A stretch of DNA of 26,423 nt, from NCBI GenBank assembly GCA_900555225.1, contig USKL01000001.1, positions 1-26,423 of the forward strand, written 5' to 3'. Numbering within the stretch: position 1 is the stretch's first letter; the number at the start of each line of letters is the position of its first letter. This DNA comes from an uncultured Collinsella sp. (GTDB lineage Bacteria > Actinomycetota > Coriobacteriia > Coriobacteriales > Coriobacteriaceae). The translations under genes and the position numbers were made by a program. The notes below the pieces were generated by a model, which saw only the letters and a program-made list of their open reading frames with translations, was not told the DNA's origin and made no database searches. Positions 15,305 to 23,561 of this stretch are shown one piece after another.

Positions 15305-16942
15305 TTAGCGCTCGTAAATCGAGTTACCTGCCAGGTAGGTGGCCTGAACCTTGGTAGCCTGGAGCTCTTGTGGATCGACAGTGAGCGGGTTTTGGTCCAG
15401 GACTACAAGGTCGGCATACTTGCCGGGCTCCAAGCTGCCGAGGTTTTGCTCGTCGCCCGCTGCATAGGCGCTGCCCAGGGTGTAGTTGCGCAGGGCTGTT
15501 GCTGCATCGATGCGCTCGCTCGGTAACCAGCCGCCCTCGGGCCAGTGGCTTTTGGGATCCTGGCGCGTGATAGCCGTGTAGAGCACGTTCATGCTTGTAA
15601 CAGCTGTGATGGGGCTATCGGTACCGAAGGCTTGGCGGATGCCGCGCTGCTTATAGGTCGCAAACGGCCACATGATGCGGCTGCGTTCCAGGCCCAGATC
15701 GCGCTCGGGGCCGCCCGGGTCGAGTGTAATGTGACAGGGCTGGCTCGAGGCAACGACGTTAAGCTTGCGTAGACGATCGATGTCCTCGGGCAAGAGGTTC
15801 TCCAGGTGCTCGAGCGTGTTATGGCCGTGCTGGGGCAGGCCGTACAGGTCGGCGGCCTCCTCGAAGATATCCAGCGCGGCATGAATCGCACCGTCGCCGA
15901 TGACGTGGATGCGCACGGTATGGCCGCGCTCCGCGGCCGCCAGAACCAGCTTGCGCATGCGCTCGGCAGGAACCGTCAGGCGACCTTGATCGCCCGGGAA
16001 GCGCGGGTTGGTATAGGGCTCGGTGAGATAGGCCGTGTGTTCGCTCGACACGCCGTCGAAGAACTGCTTAAAGCCTGGCGCCGAAAGCAGCGCGTTGTTC
16101 GCGTAACGTACCTGCAGCTCTTCCAAGCGCGATTGGTCATCCAGCAGCGTGGGAAACAAATGGGCTCGGATGCCCAACTTGCCGGCTGCCTGCAGTTTGT
16201 CGTAGACGTCGTCGCGGATAAAATCGCAGCCCGGCATGGGCATGAGCGACATATCGCATATCGAGGTGATGCCCTGCTCGGCCATCCGCCTCATTTGATC
16301 GGCGTAAGCGCTTGCGATGCGATCCTCGCCCAGCCACTCAAGGCAGCGCGGTAGCAGCTGCATGGCAGCCGCCTCGTGAGCAATACCCGTGAGCTCGCCG
16401 TTTGCGTCCTTGTCGTAGCTACCGCCCGCTGGTGGCTCGCTGTCGCGCGTGACGCCGAGTGCATCGAGTGCGCGGCTGTTGAGCCACAGCGTGTGCCCGT
16501 CGCCCGAATACATAACACAGGGACGATCGGGGAATGCCACATCGAGCGACGCCTTGGTAGGATGCTCGGGCGGGTCCCAACGGTAGTCGCGCCAGCCCTG
16601 CGTCACAACCCAAGCGTCGTCGGGCAGGTCCTGGGAAAACTCGAGCGCATGTTGCACCAGCGCCGCCTCGGACGTGCCCATATCCATGAGCATGTACGGC
16701 GAGGAACCGACCGAGGTATGGAAGAAGTGCAGATGAGCGTCATGGAAACCGGGGCAGACAAACTGCTCGCCGTAGTCGATAACCGACGTAGCGGCAGGAG
16801 CGGCGGCGATCACGTCATCGGGCGCACCGACTGCGACGATACGGTCGCCTGCGATGGCAATCGCCAGCTCGCGGGTGGTATCGATGCCGTCTTGCGCGGT
16901 AAAGACGTTCTTGGAGCGGATAATCCGATCGATATGTTGCAT
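15305..16942 (-). CDS. YtcJ-like metal-dependent amidohydrolase
   Basis: A 545-aa member of the amidohydrolase superfamily (COG1574/YtcJ type), predicted cytoplasmic. An N-terminal beta-sandwich with IIRSKNVFTAQDG precedes the metal motif PGFHDAHLHF (His70, His72). Further ligand segments include RIHVIGDGA and the closing GTDSPI aspartate, and the C terminus has GSLEPGKYADLVVLDQNP, a superfamily hallmark. ATG 16942 is chosen because GGGGA lies 5 nt upstream and it begins the conserved sandwich; ATG 16948 and 16954 are alternatives. Longer frames run across the divergent M20 gene and are rejected. Substrate unknown for most of this family (amide, formamide or cyclic amide hydrolysis). It is divergent from an M20 amidase with a shared 168-bp gap, which suggests a joint role in cleaving amide-linked compounds. 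Confidence 0.88.
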   Translation of the reverse strand: MQHIDRIIRSKNVFTAQDGIDTTRELAIAIAGDRIVAVGAPDDVIAAAPAATSVIDYGEQFVCPGFHDAHLHFFHTSVGSSPYMLMDMGTSEAALVQHALEFSQDLPDDAWVVTQGWRDYRWDPPEHPTKASLDVAFPDRPCVMYSGDGHTLWLNSRALDALGVTRDSEPPAGGSYDKDANGELTGIAHEAAAMQLLPRCLEWLGEDRIASAYADQMRRMAEQGITSICDMSLMPMPGCDFIRDDVYDKLQAAGKLGIRAHLFPTLLDDQSRLEELQVRYANNALLSAPGFKQFFDGVSSEHTAYLTEPYTNPRFPGDQGRLTVPAERMRKLVLAAAERGHTVRIHVIGDGAIHAALDIFEEAADLYGLPQHGHNTLEHLENLLPEDIDRLRKLNVVASSQPCHITLDPGGPERDLGLERSRIMWPFATYKQRGIRQAFGTDSPITAVTSMNVLYTAITRQDPKSHWPEGGWLPSERIDAATALRNYTLGSAYAAGDEQNLGSLEPGKYADLVVLDQNPLTVDPQELQATKVQATYLAGNSIYER

Positions 16943-17029
16943 GGGCATCCCCATCTCTGGCAGGAAATTCAACACCCCCGAGTGTACTCCCCCGCCCTTG
17001 TAACAAAACCCCAAGCGGCAAACGGCAAC

Positions 17030-17059
17030 TTTACCAGCCCTAGCGGCAGGTGGCATACT
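17030..17059 (+). promoter_or_regulatory. Candidate promoter of the M20 gene
   Basis: TTTACC (17030-17035) and CATACT (17054-17059) stand 18 nt apart, 51 nt before the start codon, in the divergent gap. Each box matches consensus at about four of six positions. Confidence 0.4.
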
Positions 17060-17110
17060 GGAGAGAGCCTGTACGATTTTGCGATCAACCCAGCAAGGAG
17101 CAAATCGACC

Positions 17111-18574
17111 ATGACGAAGACCAAGGCACAGCAGATTATGGCGGCGACCGAGGCTCGCGCGGCAGACGATGTCACCGCGGCCATCCGAGATATCGCCACC
17201 GAGTTTGAGCCCTACATCATCAAGCAGCGCCGCCACTTCCATAAGCACCCGGAGTTGAGCCTTGCCGAGGAGCGCACGACCTCCGACATCGCCAACCAGC
17301 TCGACGCCATGAATATCCCCTACGAGCGTCCCCTCAAGACGGGCCTGGTGGCGACCCTTCGCGGCACCGCGCCCGACGCCTATCGCGAGGACGGCACGCC
17401 GCGCCGCCGTATCCTACTGCGCGCCGACATCGACGCCCTGCCCGTTACCGAGCAGACCGGCGAGGAGTTTGCCAGCGTCAACGAGGGCTGCATGCACGCC
17501 TGCGGCCACGACTGCCACATCGCCATGATGCTCGGCACGCTGCAGATCCTGCGCCATATGACCGACGACATCCACGGCGAGGTCCGCATCGCCTTCCAGC
17601 CCAGCGAGGAAAACGGCCAGGGCGCCAAGCTCATGATCGGCACGGGCGTGCTCGACGGCGTCGATGGTGCCTACGCCGCGCATATCTGGAGCGAAGTCGA
17701 CGCCGGCACCGTGAGCTGTGAGCCCGGCCCGCGCATGGCAAACACCGACTGGTTCCGCATCGATGTCCGCGGCACCTCGTGCCATGGCGCCATGCCCCAG
17801 CGCGGCCACGACGCCGTTATGGTGGCTGCCGAGATCGTCAACGCCCTGCAGACCATCGTCTCGCGCGAGATCAGCCCCTACGAGCCGGCTGTCATCACCG
17901 TCGGCGAGCTGCACGGCGGCACCGCGCGCAACGTTATCGCCGGCACGGCCTACCTCGCCGGCACGGTGCGCACCTATGGCGACAAGACGCACGAGGAAAT
18001 GCCCGAGCTTATGCGCCGCATCGTGGAGCACACCGCGGCAGCCCTGGGCGCAGAGGCCGAACTTACCGACTACACCATCGCCAACTACAAGGTCGAAAAC
18101 GACGTCGCCTCGAGCGAGCGTTGTCGTCAGGCCGTGGTCAAGTGCTTGGGCCCCGCGGGCGAAGGCCATTATCGCGGCACGCTTTCGGGCGAGGACTTCT
18201 CGGAGTACCTGCGCCGCGTGCCGGGCGTGCTCGCCTTTGTTGGCACGCGCAACCCCCAGATTGGCGCCACGTACGCCCAACATTCTTGCTTCTACAAGAT
18301 TGACGAGACCGTGCTGGCAAAGGGCTCCATGGTGGCCGCCCAGTATGCTATCGACTTTTTGGCCGAGCCCACGCAAGAGGAGCTCGACGGCCCCACGATC
18401 GCCGCGGTTGCCGAGACCAACCCCGACTTGGCCGCCAAGCTGCGCTCTGCCAAGGCCACGGCCGCTGAGGCGCGCGACGCCATGCACGATGCTCGCACCG
18501 CCCGCCATGCTGCAATCAAGGGCATCCACGATGCGCGGGCTGCCGCTCGCCACGAGGAAAAGCGCGACGAGTAG
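17111..18574 (+). CDS. M20-family amidohydrolase (IAA-amino-acid/hippurate hydrolase type)
   Basis: A 487-aa co-catalytic metallo-amidase of peptidase family M20D. Such enzymes remove acyl or aromatic groups from amino-acid conjugates such as hippurate or indoleacetyl amino acids. RRHFHKHPELS (41-50) opens the domain; metal-site segments are LRADIDALP (103-111), HACGHDCH (129-136), PSEENGQGAK (164-173) with the catalytic Glu pair, and His191. A dimerisation domain follows (about 205-320), then the last ligand region GEDFSEYL and AQHSCFYKID. ATG 17111 has AAGGAG 10 nt upstream and matches the family start; the frame is open further upstream but only antisense to the amidohydrolase. Residues 437-487 form an Ala/Arg/His/Lys-rich helical tail not found in typical members. 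Cytoplasmic; no signal peptide. Confidence 0.9.
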   Translation: MTKTKAQQIMAATEARAADDVTAAIRDIATEFEPYIIKQRRHFHKHPELSLAEERTTSDIANQLDAMNIPYERPLKTGLVATLRGTAPDAYREDGTPRRRILLRADIDALPVTEQTGEEFASVNEGCMHACGHDCHIAMMLGTLQILRHMTDDIHGEVRIAFQPSEENGQGAKLMIGTGVLDGVDGAYAAHIWSEVDAGTVSCEPGPRMANTDWFRIDVRGTSCHGAMPQRGHDAVMVAAEIVNALQTIVSREISPYEPAVITVGELHGGTARNVIAGTAYLAGTVRTYGDKTHEEMPELMRRIVEHTAAALGAEAELTDYTIANYKVENDVASSERCRQAVVKCLGPAGEGHYRGTLSGEDFSEYLRRVPGVLAFVGTRNPQIGATYAQHSCFYKIDETVLAKGSMVAAQYAIDFLAEPTQEELDGPTIAAVAETNPDLAAKLRSAKATAAEARDAMHDARTARHAAIKGIHDARAAARHEEKRDE

Positions 18575-18609
18575 CCGTCACGCCCATCCATAACAGCCTG
18601 GCTAAAGCA

Positions 18610-18648
18610 AAGCGGGGGCGGACGTTATCTCAACGTTCGCCCCCGCTT
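18610..18648. terminator. Shared terminator between convergent M20 and DUF2752 genes
   Basis: The 17-nt arms (18610-18626 and 18632-18648) are G+C-rich with a 5-nt loop. In plus-strand RNA every position pairs, with one G-U wobble; in minus-strand RNA that position is an A-C mismatch. It lies 35 nt after the M20 stop and 32 nt after the DUF2752 stop, so it can serve both, fitting the plus transcript best. Confidence 0.75.
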
Positions 18649-18680
18649 ATGTGTCGACCGTTTTTCTAGCGCGTCCTCCG

Positions 18681-19157
18681 TCACGCCAGGTAAGAGCGAA
18701 GGATGGTGAGCCAGCGTGGGGGTTCGAGGTGGATGATATCGTCGGGAACTCCGGCGGGCGCATAGCCGCCAAAGAGCAGACCGGCATCTGCCGGATTGAC
18801 GAGGCGCACGATCCATACGACGACGACCAGCACGCACAACACGGTGACCGCAATGTCGATACCACGCTTTAGCTTGCTCGATGCCACCTCCTCGCGCACG
18901 AACGCGAGCACAAACGCAATCGGCACCACCCAAAACAGCGGATGGTAGGCAAAGGCAGCCGCATAATCGAGGCGCAGCGCCGCCAGCCACGCCCTCGTCA
19001 TGCCGCATCCCGGACAAGGAATGCCCGTCATCAATCGAAAAATGCAGCCAATGTCGAGCAGGTAGAGCGCGAGCCAGGCGACAAAGAGCGCGCCGGTGCA
19101 AAAAAGGGCGCGGCGAAGGAGCTCTGCCGTGCCCCTATGTCCCTGGAAGCTGTTCAC
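18681..19157 (-). CDS. DUF2752 family small membrane protein
   Basis: A 158-aa integral membrane protein with about three hydrophobic segments (about 16-37, 68-86, 100-120) and the family signature CPGCGMTRA at 48-56, whose cysteines could bind metal or form a disulfide. Function of DUF2752 is unknown. GTG 19157 is preferred: AAGGG lies about 6 nt upstream, directly after the stop of the preceding gene (14 nt away). The ATG 20 codons earlier would overlap that gene by 47 nt and lacks a ribosome site. It is probably co-transcribed and translationally coupled with the zinc-ribbon DUF4234-like gene before it. Confidence 0.82.
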   Translation of the reverse strand: MNSFQGHRGTAELLRRALFCTGALFVAWLALYLLDIGCIFRLMTGIPCPGCGMTRAWLAALRLDYAAAFAYHPLFWVVPIAFVLAFVREEVASSKLKRGIDIAVTVLCVLVVVVWIVRLVNPADAGLLFGGYAPAGVPDDIIHLEPPRWLTILRSYLA

Positions 19158-19170
19158 GCCGCCCTTATTG

Positions 19171-19779
19171 TTAGGCACGAGCGCCAAGGCGAGTGTTGTA
19201 AGCCGTTGCCATGGCATTGGTATTATTGATGACGATGTTCATAGCGAAGATGGGACCAAGGCCGCACAGGAGCGCGCCGAAGATCTGCCACAGAAGAACG
19301 GTGGTGCCGTTTTCCTGGAACACCAGGCCGTAGCGAGGAGCGTTGGCCTGCAGGCGGTTGCCAATCTTGTAATACCAGTAGTACGCGTAGAAGCCGCAGG
19401 TCACAAACGATAGAAGGATGAATTCCGCCAGACCCGGCGTGTAATCGCCGTCATCCTGACACAACGTGTTGACGTCGCGTGCCAAGCAATACAGGAAGTA
19501 GAACGAATAGATACCGCAGGTCACAAGAGAGAGCAGCAGCCAGCCGATCAGGCTGCGGTCAGCCTTAATGGGGTCATAGCCCATCGGAGCGGATGCGGAC
19601 TGTTGGGCGTATTGACCGGTGTACTGCTGCTGAGGCTGGGGCGCGGGCTGAATAGCCTGGGCCGGAGCGGGCTGGGGCTGCGGGGCCGCAGCGGCAGAAG
19701 CGGCACCAACGGCGGATCCGCAAACAGGGCAGAATTTGGCATCATCCGAAATGGGAGAACCACAAGTGGGACAGAACAT
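19171..19779 (-). CDS. Zinc-ribbon membrane protein, DUF4234-like
   Basis: A 202-aa protein. An N-terminal zinc ribbon has two CxxC knuckles (Cys3/Cys6 and Cys17/Cys20), followed by a 40-residue Ala/Pro/Gln linker (about 24-66). Then come three or four hydrophobic segments with the repeated pattern SLVTCGIYSFYF and SFVTCGFYAYYW, typical of DUF4234. The role is unknown; the ribbon should face the cytoplasm. GGAG lies 7 nt before ATG 19779. It is upstream of the DUF2752 gene, and separated from the larger zinc-ribbon gene by a terminator, although both proteins open with nearly the same ribbon (FCPTCG/FCSQCG), suggesting related jobs. Confidence 0.85.
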   Translation of the reverse strand: MFCPTCGSPISDDAKFCPVCGSAVGAASAAAAPQPQPAPAQAIQPAPQPQQQYTGQYAQQSASAPMGYDPIKADRSLIGWLLLSLVTCGIYSFYFLYCLARDVNTLCQDDGDYTPGLAEFILLSFVTCGFYAYYWYYKIGNRLQANAPRYGLVFQENGTTVLLWQIFGALLCGLGPIFAMNIVINNTNAMATAYNTRLGARA

Positions 19780-19931
19780 GAGCCTCTCCTTTTCCTAAGG
19801 CGTCGCACGCCTTCAAACCTTACACGTCTACGTTCTCAACAATAGCCGCGACGTTGTTGCGCAACATTGACCAATTTCCGAGAAATTTTGCTGCAACCGT
19901 TTTCCCAGGCATTTTCTTGCTTTCGCAGTAG

Positions 19932-19967
19932 AAAAAGGCACCCCGGGCTCAGTTGCCCAGGGCGCCT
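19932..19967 (-). terminator. Rho-independent terminator of the DUF4013-like gene
   Basis: The 13-nt arms (19936-19948 and 19955-19967) pair completely in minus-strand RNA, with two G-U wobbles, and are followed by TTTTT (19936-19932). It lies 7 nt after the stop. The rest of the gap to 19780 shows nothing recognisable. Confidence 0.85.
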
Positions 19968-19974
19968 CGACCGG

Positions 19975-21243
19975 CTATTCGGTTTGATTGTTTTCGGCAG
20001 CAGGATTATCGCCCGGCTCATCCGCCGGCGTGGCAACGGCATCCCAATCGGGCTCCGCAGGCGTCGCCTCGGACGCCGGTGCGGGGACAGGAGCAGGTGC
20101 CGGGGCAGGGGCAGCACCAGTGGCTGCCGTGGGATTGAATCCCGCAGGAGCAGGCTTCTTCTCACCCGGGAGCACAAAAGTCAAAACGTCGTCCTTGTCC
20201 TCATCGGCCCATTCGCTTGCATAACGTGCAGCCCAATAGCCAACGGCACGGTGCTTGAGCATCTTGCCAAAGACCGTAAGGAACACCGTGACGAATGCAA
20301 TCAGCACCAGGAACAATACGAGCGTGACACCACCGGCGGTAACAATCGCCTCGATACCCCTGGGGCGATAGTAATAGCCGTACGCGCCAATTCCGGCGAT
20401 GGCACCAAAGACAGCTGTCAAGATCCACGTAATGGCGTTGGAAACCAGGCCCGTCAAAAACTCGGGAAGGAACGAAGCACAGAACAGCTTGGTCTTGTTG
20501 TGCTTAAAGGCCGCCCAGACCTTATCGAGCGAAAACGCGCTCTCGACGCGCCCGGTCACCGCAAAGTGCATCACGGCAATGTCGGCGAACATCTTAAAGA
20601 AGACACCCAGAATCGCCGAGGCAATTAGCGCCAGGACAAGCAGGCCAAGCGAGCCAAACAGCGCAGCTTCGAGCGCATAAGAGCCGTAATACGAATACGA
20701 GCCTGCGGCGCCAATTACCGCGCCCTCCGCCAGCGAAAGCACTACACCGATAACGGGAATGGCAGCGATAACCTCGAGCACGACCGAAATAACGCTCGAA
20801 AAGACTCCGAGACCAAACGACGTGGAACGCATCAGCGGACGGTCCATGCCGTCATCGACCTTGAGCGACAGATCACGGCCCCACTCGATACCAAAGCCGG
20901 AACCGCACACACTCGCAATGCAAGCTGCCAAAAAGCCGATGGCAGCCGCAATGCCGCCAATAACGGGAATAAACAGCACGAGCACCGACACAACGCAAAT
21001 CAGCGCCGGCAAAAACGCGATTTGGCATACACGCTGAAGCACGCCCGGAGTCTTAGTCATATCTTGGAACGCCTGAGCCACACAGCCCTTTGGCGCATTC
21101 GCCACGGGCGGTTGCGGAACAAACTGCTGGGGCTGAGGCTGTCCCTGGGGAGCGGGGCCAGCGGCACCGGCATTAGGAGCGCCACACACGCCGCAGAACT
21201 TGTCGTTATCGCCCATGGGGGCGCCACACTGCGAGCAGAACAT
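19975..21243 (-). CDS. Zinc-ribbon polytopic membrane protein, DUF4013-like
   Basis: A 422-aa protein. An N-terminal zinc ribbon (Cys3/Cys6, Cys17/Cys20) is followed by a Pro/Gln linker, then a membrane domain of about six long Gly/Ala/Val-rich helices (about 70-345). It ends in an acidic, Ala/Pro-rich tail of about 65 residues containing repeated PAPAP. The arrangement resembles DUF4013 proteins, whose function is unknown. ATG 21243 is preferred because AAGGGA lies 7 nt upstream and it begins the ribbon, as in the paralogous small protein; an ATG at 21315 would add 24 unrelated residues. A strong terminator follows immediately. The family assignment is by overall appearance and is less sure than the topology. 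Confidence 0.8.
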   Translation of the reverse strand: MFCSQCGAPMGDNDKFCGVCGAPNAGAAGPAPQGQPQPQQFVPQPPVANAPKGCVAQAFQDMTKTPGVLQRVCQIAFLPALICVVSVLVLFIPVIGGIAAAIGFLAACIASVCGSGFGIEWGRDLSLKVDDGMDRPLMRSTSFGLGVFSSVISVVLEVIAAIPVIGVVLSLAEGAVIGAAGSYSYYGSYALEAALFGSLGLLVLALIASAILGVFFKMFADIAVMHFAVTGRVESAFSLDKVWAAFKHNKTKLFCASFLPEFLTGLVSNAITWILTAVFGAIAGIGAYGYYYRPRGIEAIVTAGGVTLVLFLVLIAFVTVFLTVFGKMLKHRAVGYWAARYASEWADEDKDDVLTFVLPGEKKPAPAGFNPTAATGAAPAPAPAPVPAPASEATPAEPDWDAVATPADEPGDNPAAENNQTE

Positions 21244-21392
21244 AGAATCATCCCTTCGCATCTTGAACGAATCACTTGGATCGCAAACGTTGTCTTTAGC
21301 ATCATTATTGCCCAATGTGGGGTCAAATACTCAAAGATGACCGATTTGCAAGATACACGGCGCCAGCAGGCGGTTCGTTGAATACGTCTGTG

Positions 21393-22415
21393 CTAGTTCG
21401 TTCCGCGGAAGCCCTTGCCGACAATCTCGGAGCTGTCGACGATCGTGATAAAGGCACCCGGATCGACCTCGCGCGCATAACGGCGCAGCTGCACGGCCTC
21501 GCGACGGCTCAGCACGCTCATGATCACCGTCACGCACTTGCCCGAGAAGGCACCGTAGCCGCGACTGATGGTCGCCGTACGGTTGAGATGCTTGACGATA
21601 AACTCCTCGACCTTAAGGGGCTCGGAGCAAATGACCGTGCAGACTTTGCGCAGGTGAATGCTCTCAATGGCTTTGTCGACCACAAGCGTCTTGGCAAACA
21701 GGCCGAGCACGCAATACAGACCGACACGCGGGCCATACAAAAAGGCCGCGATGGCCACGATGCCGATATCAACCAGCAGCAGCGCGCGGCCAATCTCGAG
21801 CGTGGTGCGGCGCTTGAGAATCATGGCAAGAATGTCCGTGCCACCCGTCGAGGCGCCGATGTCAAAGACAATAGCGCTGCCGAGCGCCGGCAAGATGACG
21901 GCAAAGCACAGGTCGAGCCACATATCACCCGTCAGAGAGACATCGGTCGGAATGAAGAGCTCAAACAGCGAGACGTAGGCCGAAAGCGCAAACGAGGCGA
22001 AGACACTCCAAAGAATCGCCTTGCGCTCCAAAAAGATAAAGCCCAAAACGACGAGAACCGCGTTGATAATCCACATAAAGACGCCGACGGGCAGGGTCGG
22101 GAACAGCGTGGACAGAATGACCGACACGCCCGAGGTGCCGCCAAAAGCAAAGTGATTAGGGGTTTTAAACGCAACGATGGCAAAGGCCGTAAGAATCAGG
22201 CCCAGATTGAGCTCGGCAAAAAAGCGCGGGAAACCCGGCTCCTGGCTGCGCTTTTGGCCGGCACGCTCGCCGCGCTCGATATCGGTGCGATCAACCACGC
22301 GCTCCATCGGCACTACGGGAGGACGATGCACCTCTTCGGCAGCACGCGATGCCGCCTCTGCCGCGGCGGCCTCAATCGCCCATGCCTTGCTTTCTGTTTC
22401 GTGCTCGTCAGCCAT
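21393..22415 (-). CDS. YitT family membrane protein (DUF161 + DUF2179)
   Basis: A 340-aa protein. A charged, Ala/Glu-rich N-terminal extension of about 65 residues is followed by five or so membrane helices (about 68-265) with the family blocks KTPNHFAFGGTSG and FDIGASTGGTD. A C-terminal cytoplasmic DUF2179 domain (about 265-340) has VCTVICSEP and GYGAFSGK. YitT proteins are widespread in Gram-positive bacteria; transport has been proposed but no substrate is settled. AGGGG lies 9 nt before ATG 22415. It is a single gene, with 149 nt of featureless gap after it and the Asp23-cluster terminator before it. The N-terminal extension is longer than in typical members. Confidence 0.9.
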   Translation of the reverse strand: MADEHETESKAWAIEAAAAEAASRAAEEVHRPPVVPMERVVDRTDIERGERAGQKRSQEPGFPRFFAELNLGLILTAFAIVAFKTPNHFAFGGTSGVSVILSTLFPTLPVGVFMWIINAVLVVLGFIFLERKAILWSVFASFALSAYVSLFELFIPTDVSLTGDMWLDLCFAVILPALGSAIVFDIGASTGGTDILAMILKRRTTLEIGRALLLVDIGIVAIAAFLYGPRVGLYCVLGLFAKTLVVDKAIESIHLRKVCTVICSEPLKVEEFIVKHLNRTATISRGYGAFSGKCVTVIMSVLSRREAVQLRRYAREVDPGAFITIVDSSEIVGKGFRGTN

Positions 22416-22532
22416 TACGGCAACCCCTCGTTAACAATTTGGAAACAATGCGCCCATTAGGGTAACGCGGAACGCGACGATTGCAACCCCTAGTTAGACG
22501 AGCGGTATGCCTACATCGGGGGGCATACAAAT

Positions 22533-22570
22533 AACGGCCGGCCACGCTTTTGCTTGCGCGGTCGGCCGTT
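22533..22570 (-). terminator. Terminator of the amaP-DUF2273-asp23 operon
   Basis: The 15-nt arms (22533-22547 and 22556-22570) pair with one mismatch and one wobble, 8-nt loop. On the minus strand TATTTGTAT follows. It lies 53 nt after the asp23 stop and before yitT. Confidence 0.6.
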
Positions 22571-22623
22571 TAACGTTTTCGCAGATAAAACCTGCCAAAA
22601 CAAACCTGTCCCTTTTTGGAAGG

Positions 22624-23139
22624 TTATTCGTGCTGGCTGGTGCGGTGCTCGTACTCCTCGGGGGTGATGACGTCCTCGATACGCAGGTTGACGCCCGCCA
22701 CCTCAAGGCCGGTCATCGCGGCAAGGCGCTCGATGACACGTGCCTTGACATCGTCGAAGATCGCGGGCGCATAGGCACCGTACTCGATAATGACGGAGAT
22801 GTTGACGACCACGCGATTGTCATCGGTGACCTCGACCGTCACGCCCTTGGTCAGATTCTCGGCACCAAACTGCTCCTGCACAAAGTGCATAAGGTTACCC
22901 TTCATGCCCAGAACGTGCGGAACCTCGCGGGTGGCCATGGCAACGATCTTCTCGATCACACCGTTGGAATAGGTCAGCGAGTCCTCGGACTCGTCCGCCT
23001 CTTCGTCGTCCTCATCCTCATCGGACTCGACCTCGACAAGAGCCTCGTCCTCGAGCGTCACATCCTCGGCTTCGGCGACGACCGCCTCGTTCTCCTCGAG
23101 CTCGGTATCGGCTACATCGACCTTCGTATTAAAAGCCAT
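22624..23139 (-). CDS. Asp23/Gls24 family envelope stress protein
   Basis: A 171-aa protein. The Asp23/Gls24 domain covers about 54-171 (YSNGVIEKIVAMATREV, VTVEVTDDNRVVVNISVIIEYG, VNLRIEDVITPEEY). In Staphylococcus, Asp23 is held at the membrane by AmaP and its loss triggers a cell-wall stress response. Here it is preceded by a very acidic stretch of about 40 residues (14-53, mostly Glu and Asp), which should be disordered and is not part of the domain. AAGGAGGAACC stands right before ATG 23139, a strong ribosome site, in line with the abundance of Asp23 proteins. It is the last gene of the amaP-DUF2273-asp23 operon, 44 nt after the DUF2273 gene. Confidence 0.9.
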   Translation of the reverse strand: MAFNTKVDVADTELEENEAVVAEAEDVTLEDEALVEVESDEDEDDEEADESEDSLTYSNGVIEKIVAMATREVPHVLGMKGNLMHFVQEQFGAENLTKGVTVEVTDDNRVVVNISVIIEYGAYAPAIFDDVKARVIERLAAMTGLEVAGVNLRIEDVITPEEYEHRTSQHE

Positions 23140-23183
23140 GGTTCCTCCTTATGCCCGCCGCGGATGCGACAGTCGAATACGTA

Positions 23184-23561
23184 TTAGCGGCCGCTAAACA
23201 GACGGCCGAAGAAGTTGACGATACCGTTCTCGCCGTCGCGAATTTGGCCGATCACAGCGCCGATCAGCACGAAGAATGCGATGACGAGCGTGTCCCACAG
23301 GCCGAGCGTGAGCACCAACACGGCGAGGATAAAGCCAGCGACGGCACCGAGCGTGGTGTTGGGATGACGCACAGCATAGCTCCAGATGGCAGCGCCCGTA
23401 CCCTTGATGAGACCCATAGCCTCGTCAAAATCCGCGGCTGCCGCGTCTTGTAACTCGGTTGTCTCTGCTTTGGAATCAACAGGTTCGCTCGCCGGTGTGG
23501 CGCTCTGGTCAATCGTCAGGCGCGGCGTACGAGCGGTCTTATCTTGATTGGTATCACTCAC
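23184..23561 (-). CDS. DUF2273 small integral membrane protein
   Basis: A 125-aa protein with a polar N-terminal half and two membrane helices (about 70-88 and 90-106). The WSYAVRHPNTTLGAVAGFILA and LGLWDTLVIAFF blocks fit DUF2273, a family that accompanies amaP and asp23. The start is GTG 23561, which overlaps the amaP stop by 8 nt; GGAGG lies 10 nt upstream inside amaP, so translation is likely coupled. The frame extends upstream inside amaP without a plausible start. It is probably a second membrane partner of the Asp23 complex; no enzymatic role is known. Confidence 0.85.
   Translation of the reverse strand: MSDTNQDKTARTPRLTIDQSATPASEPVDSKAETTELQDAAAADFDEAMGLIKGTGAAIWSYAVRHPNTTLGAVAGFILAVLVLTLGLWDTLVIAFFVLIGAVIGQIRDGENGIVNFFGRLFSGR

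Noticed and set aside
16376..17110. N-terminal extension of the M20 amidase by 245 codons
   Set aside because: It is antisense to the amidohydrolase, has no resemblance to M20 proteins, and a good ribosome site precedes ATG 17111.
16943..17248. N-terminal extension of the amidohydrolase by 102 codons
   Set aside because: It overlaps the divergent M20 gene and shows no family features; the conserved domain starts at 16942.
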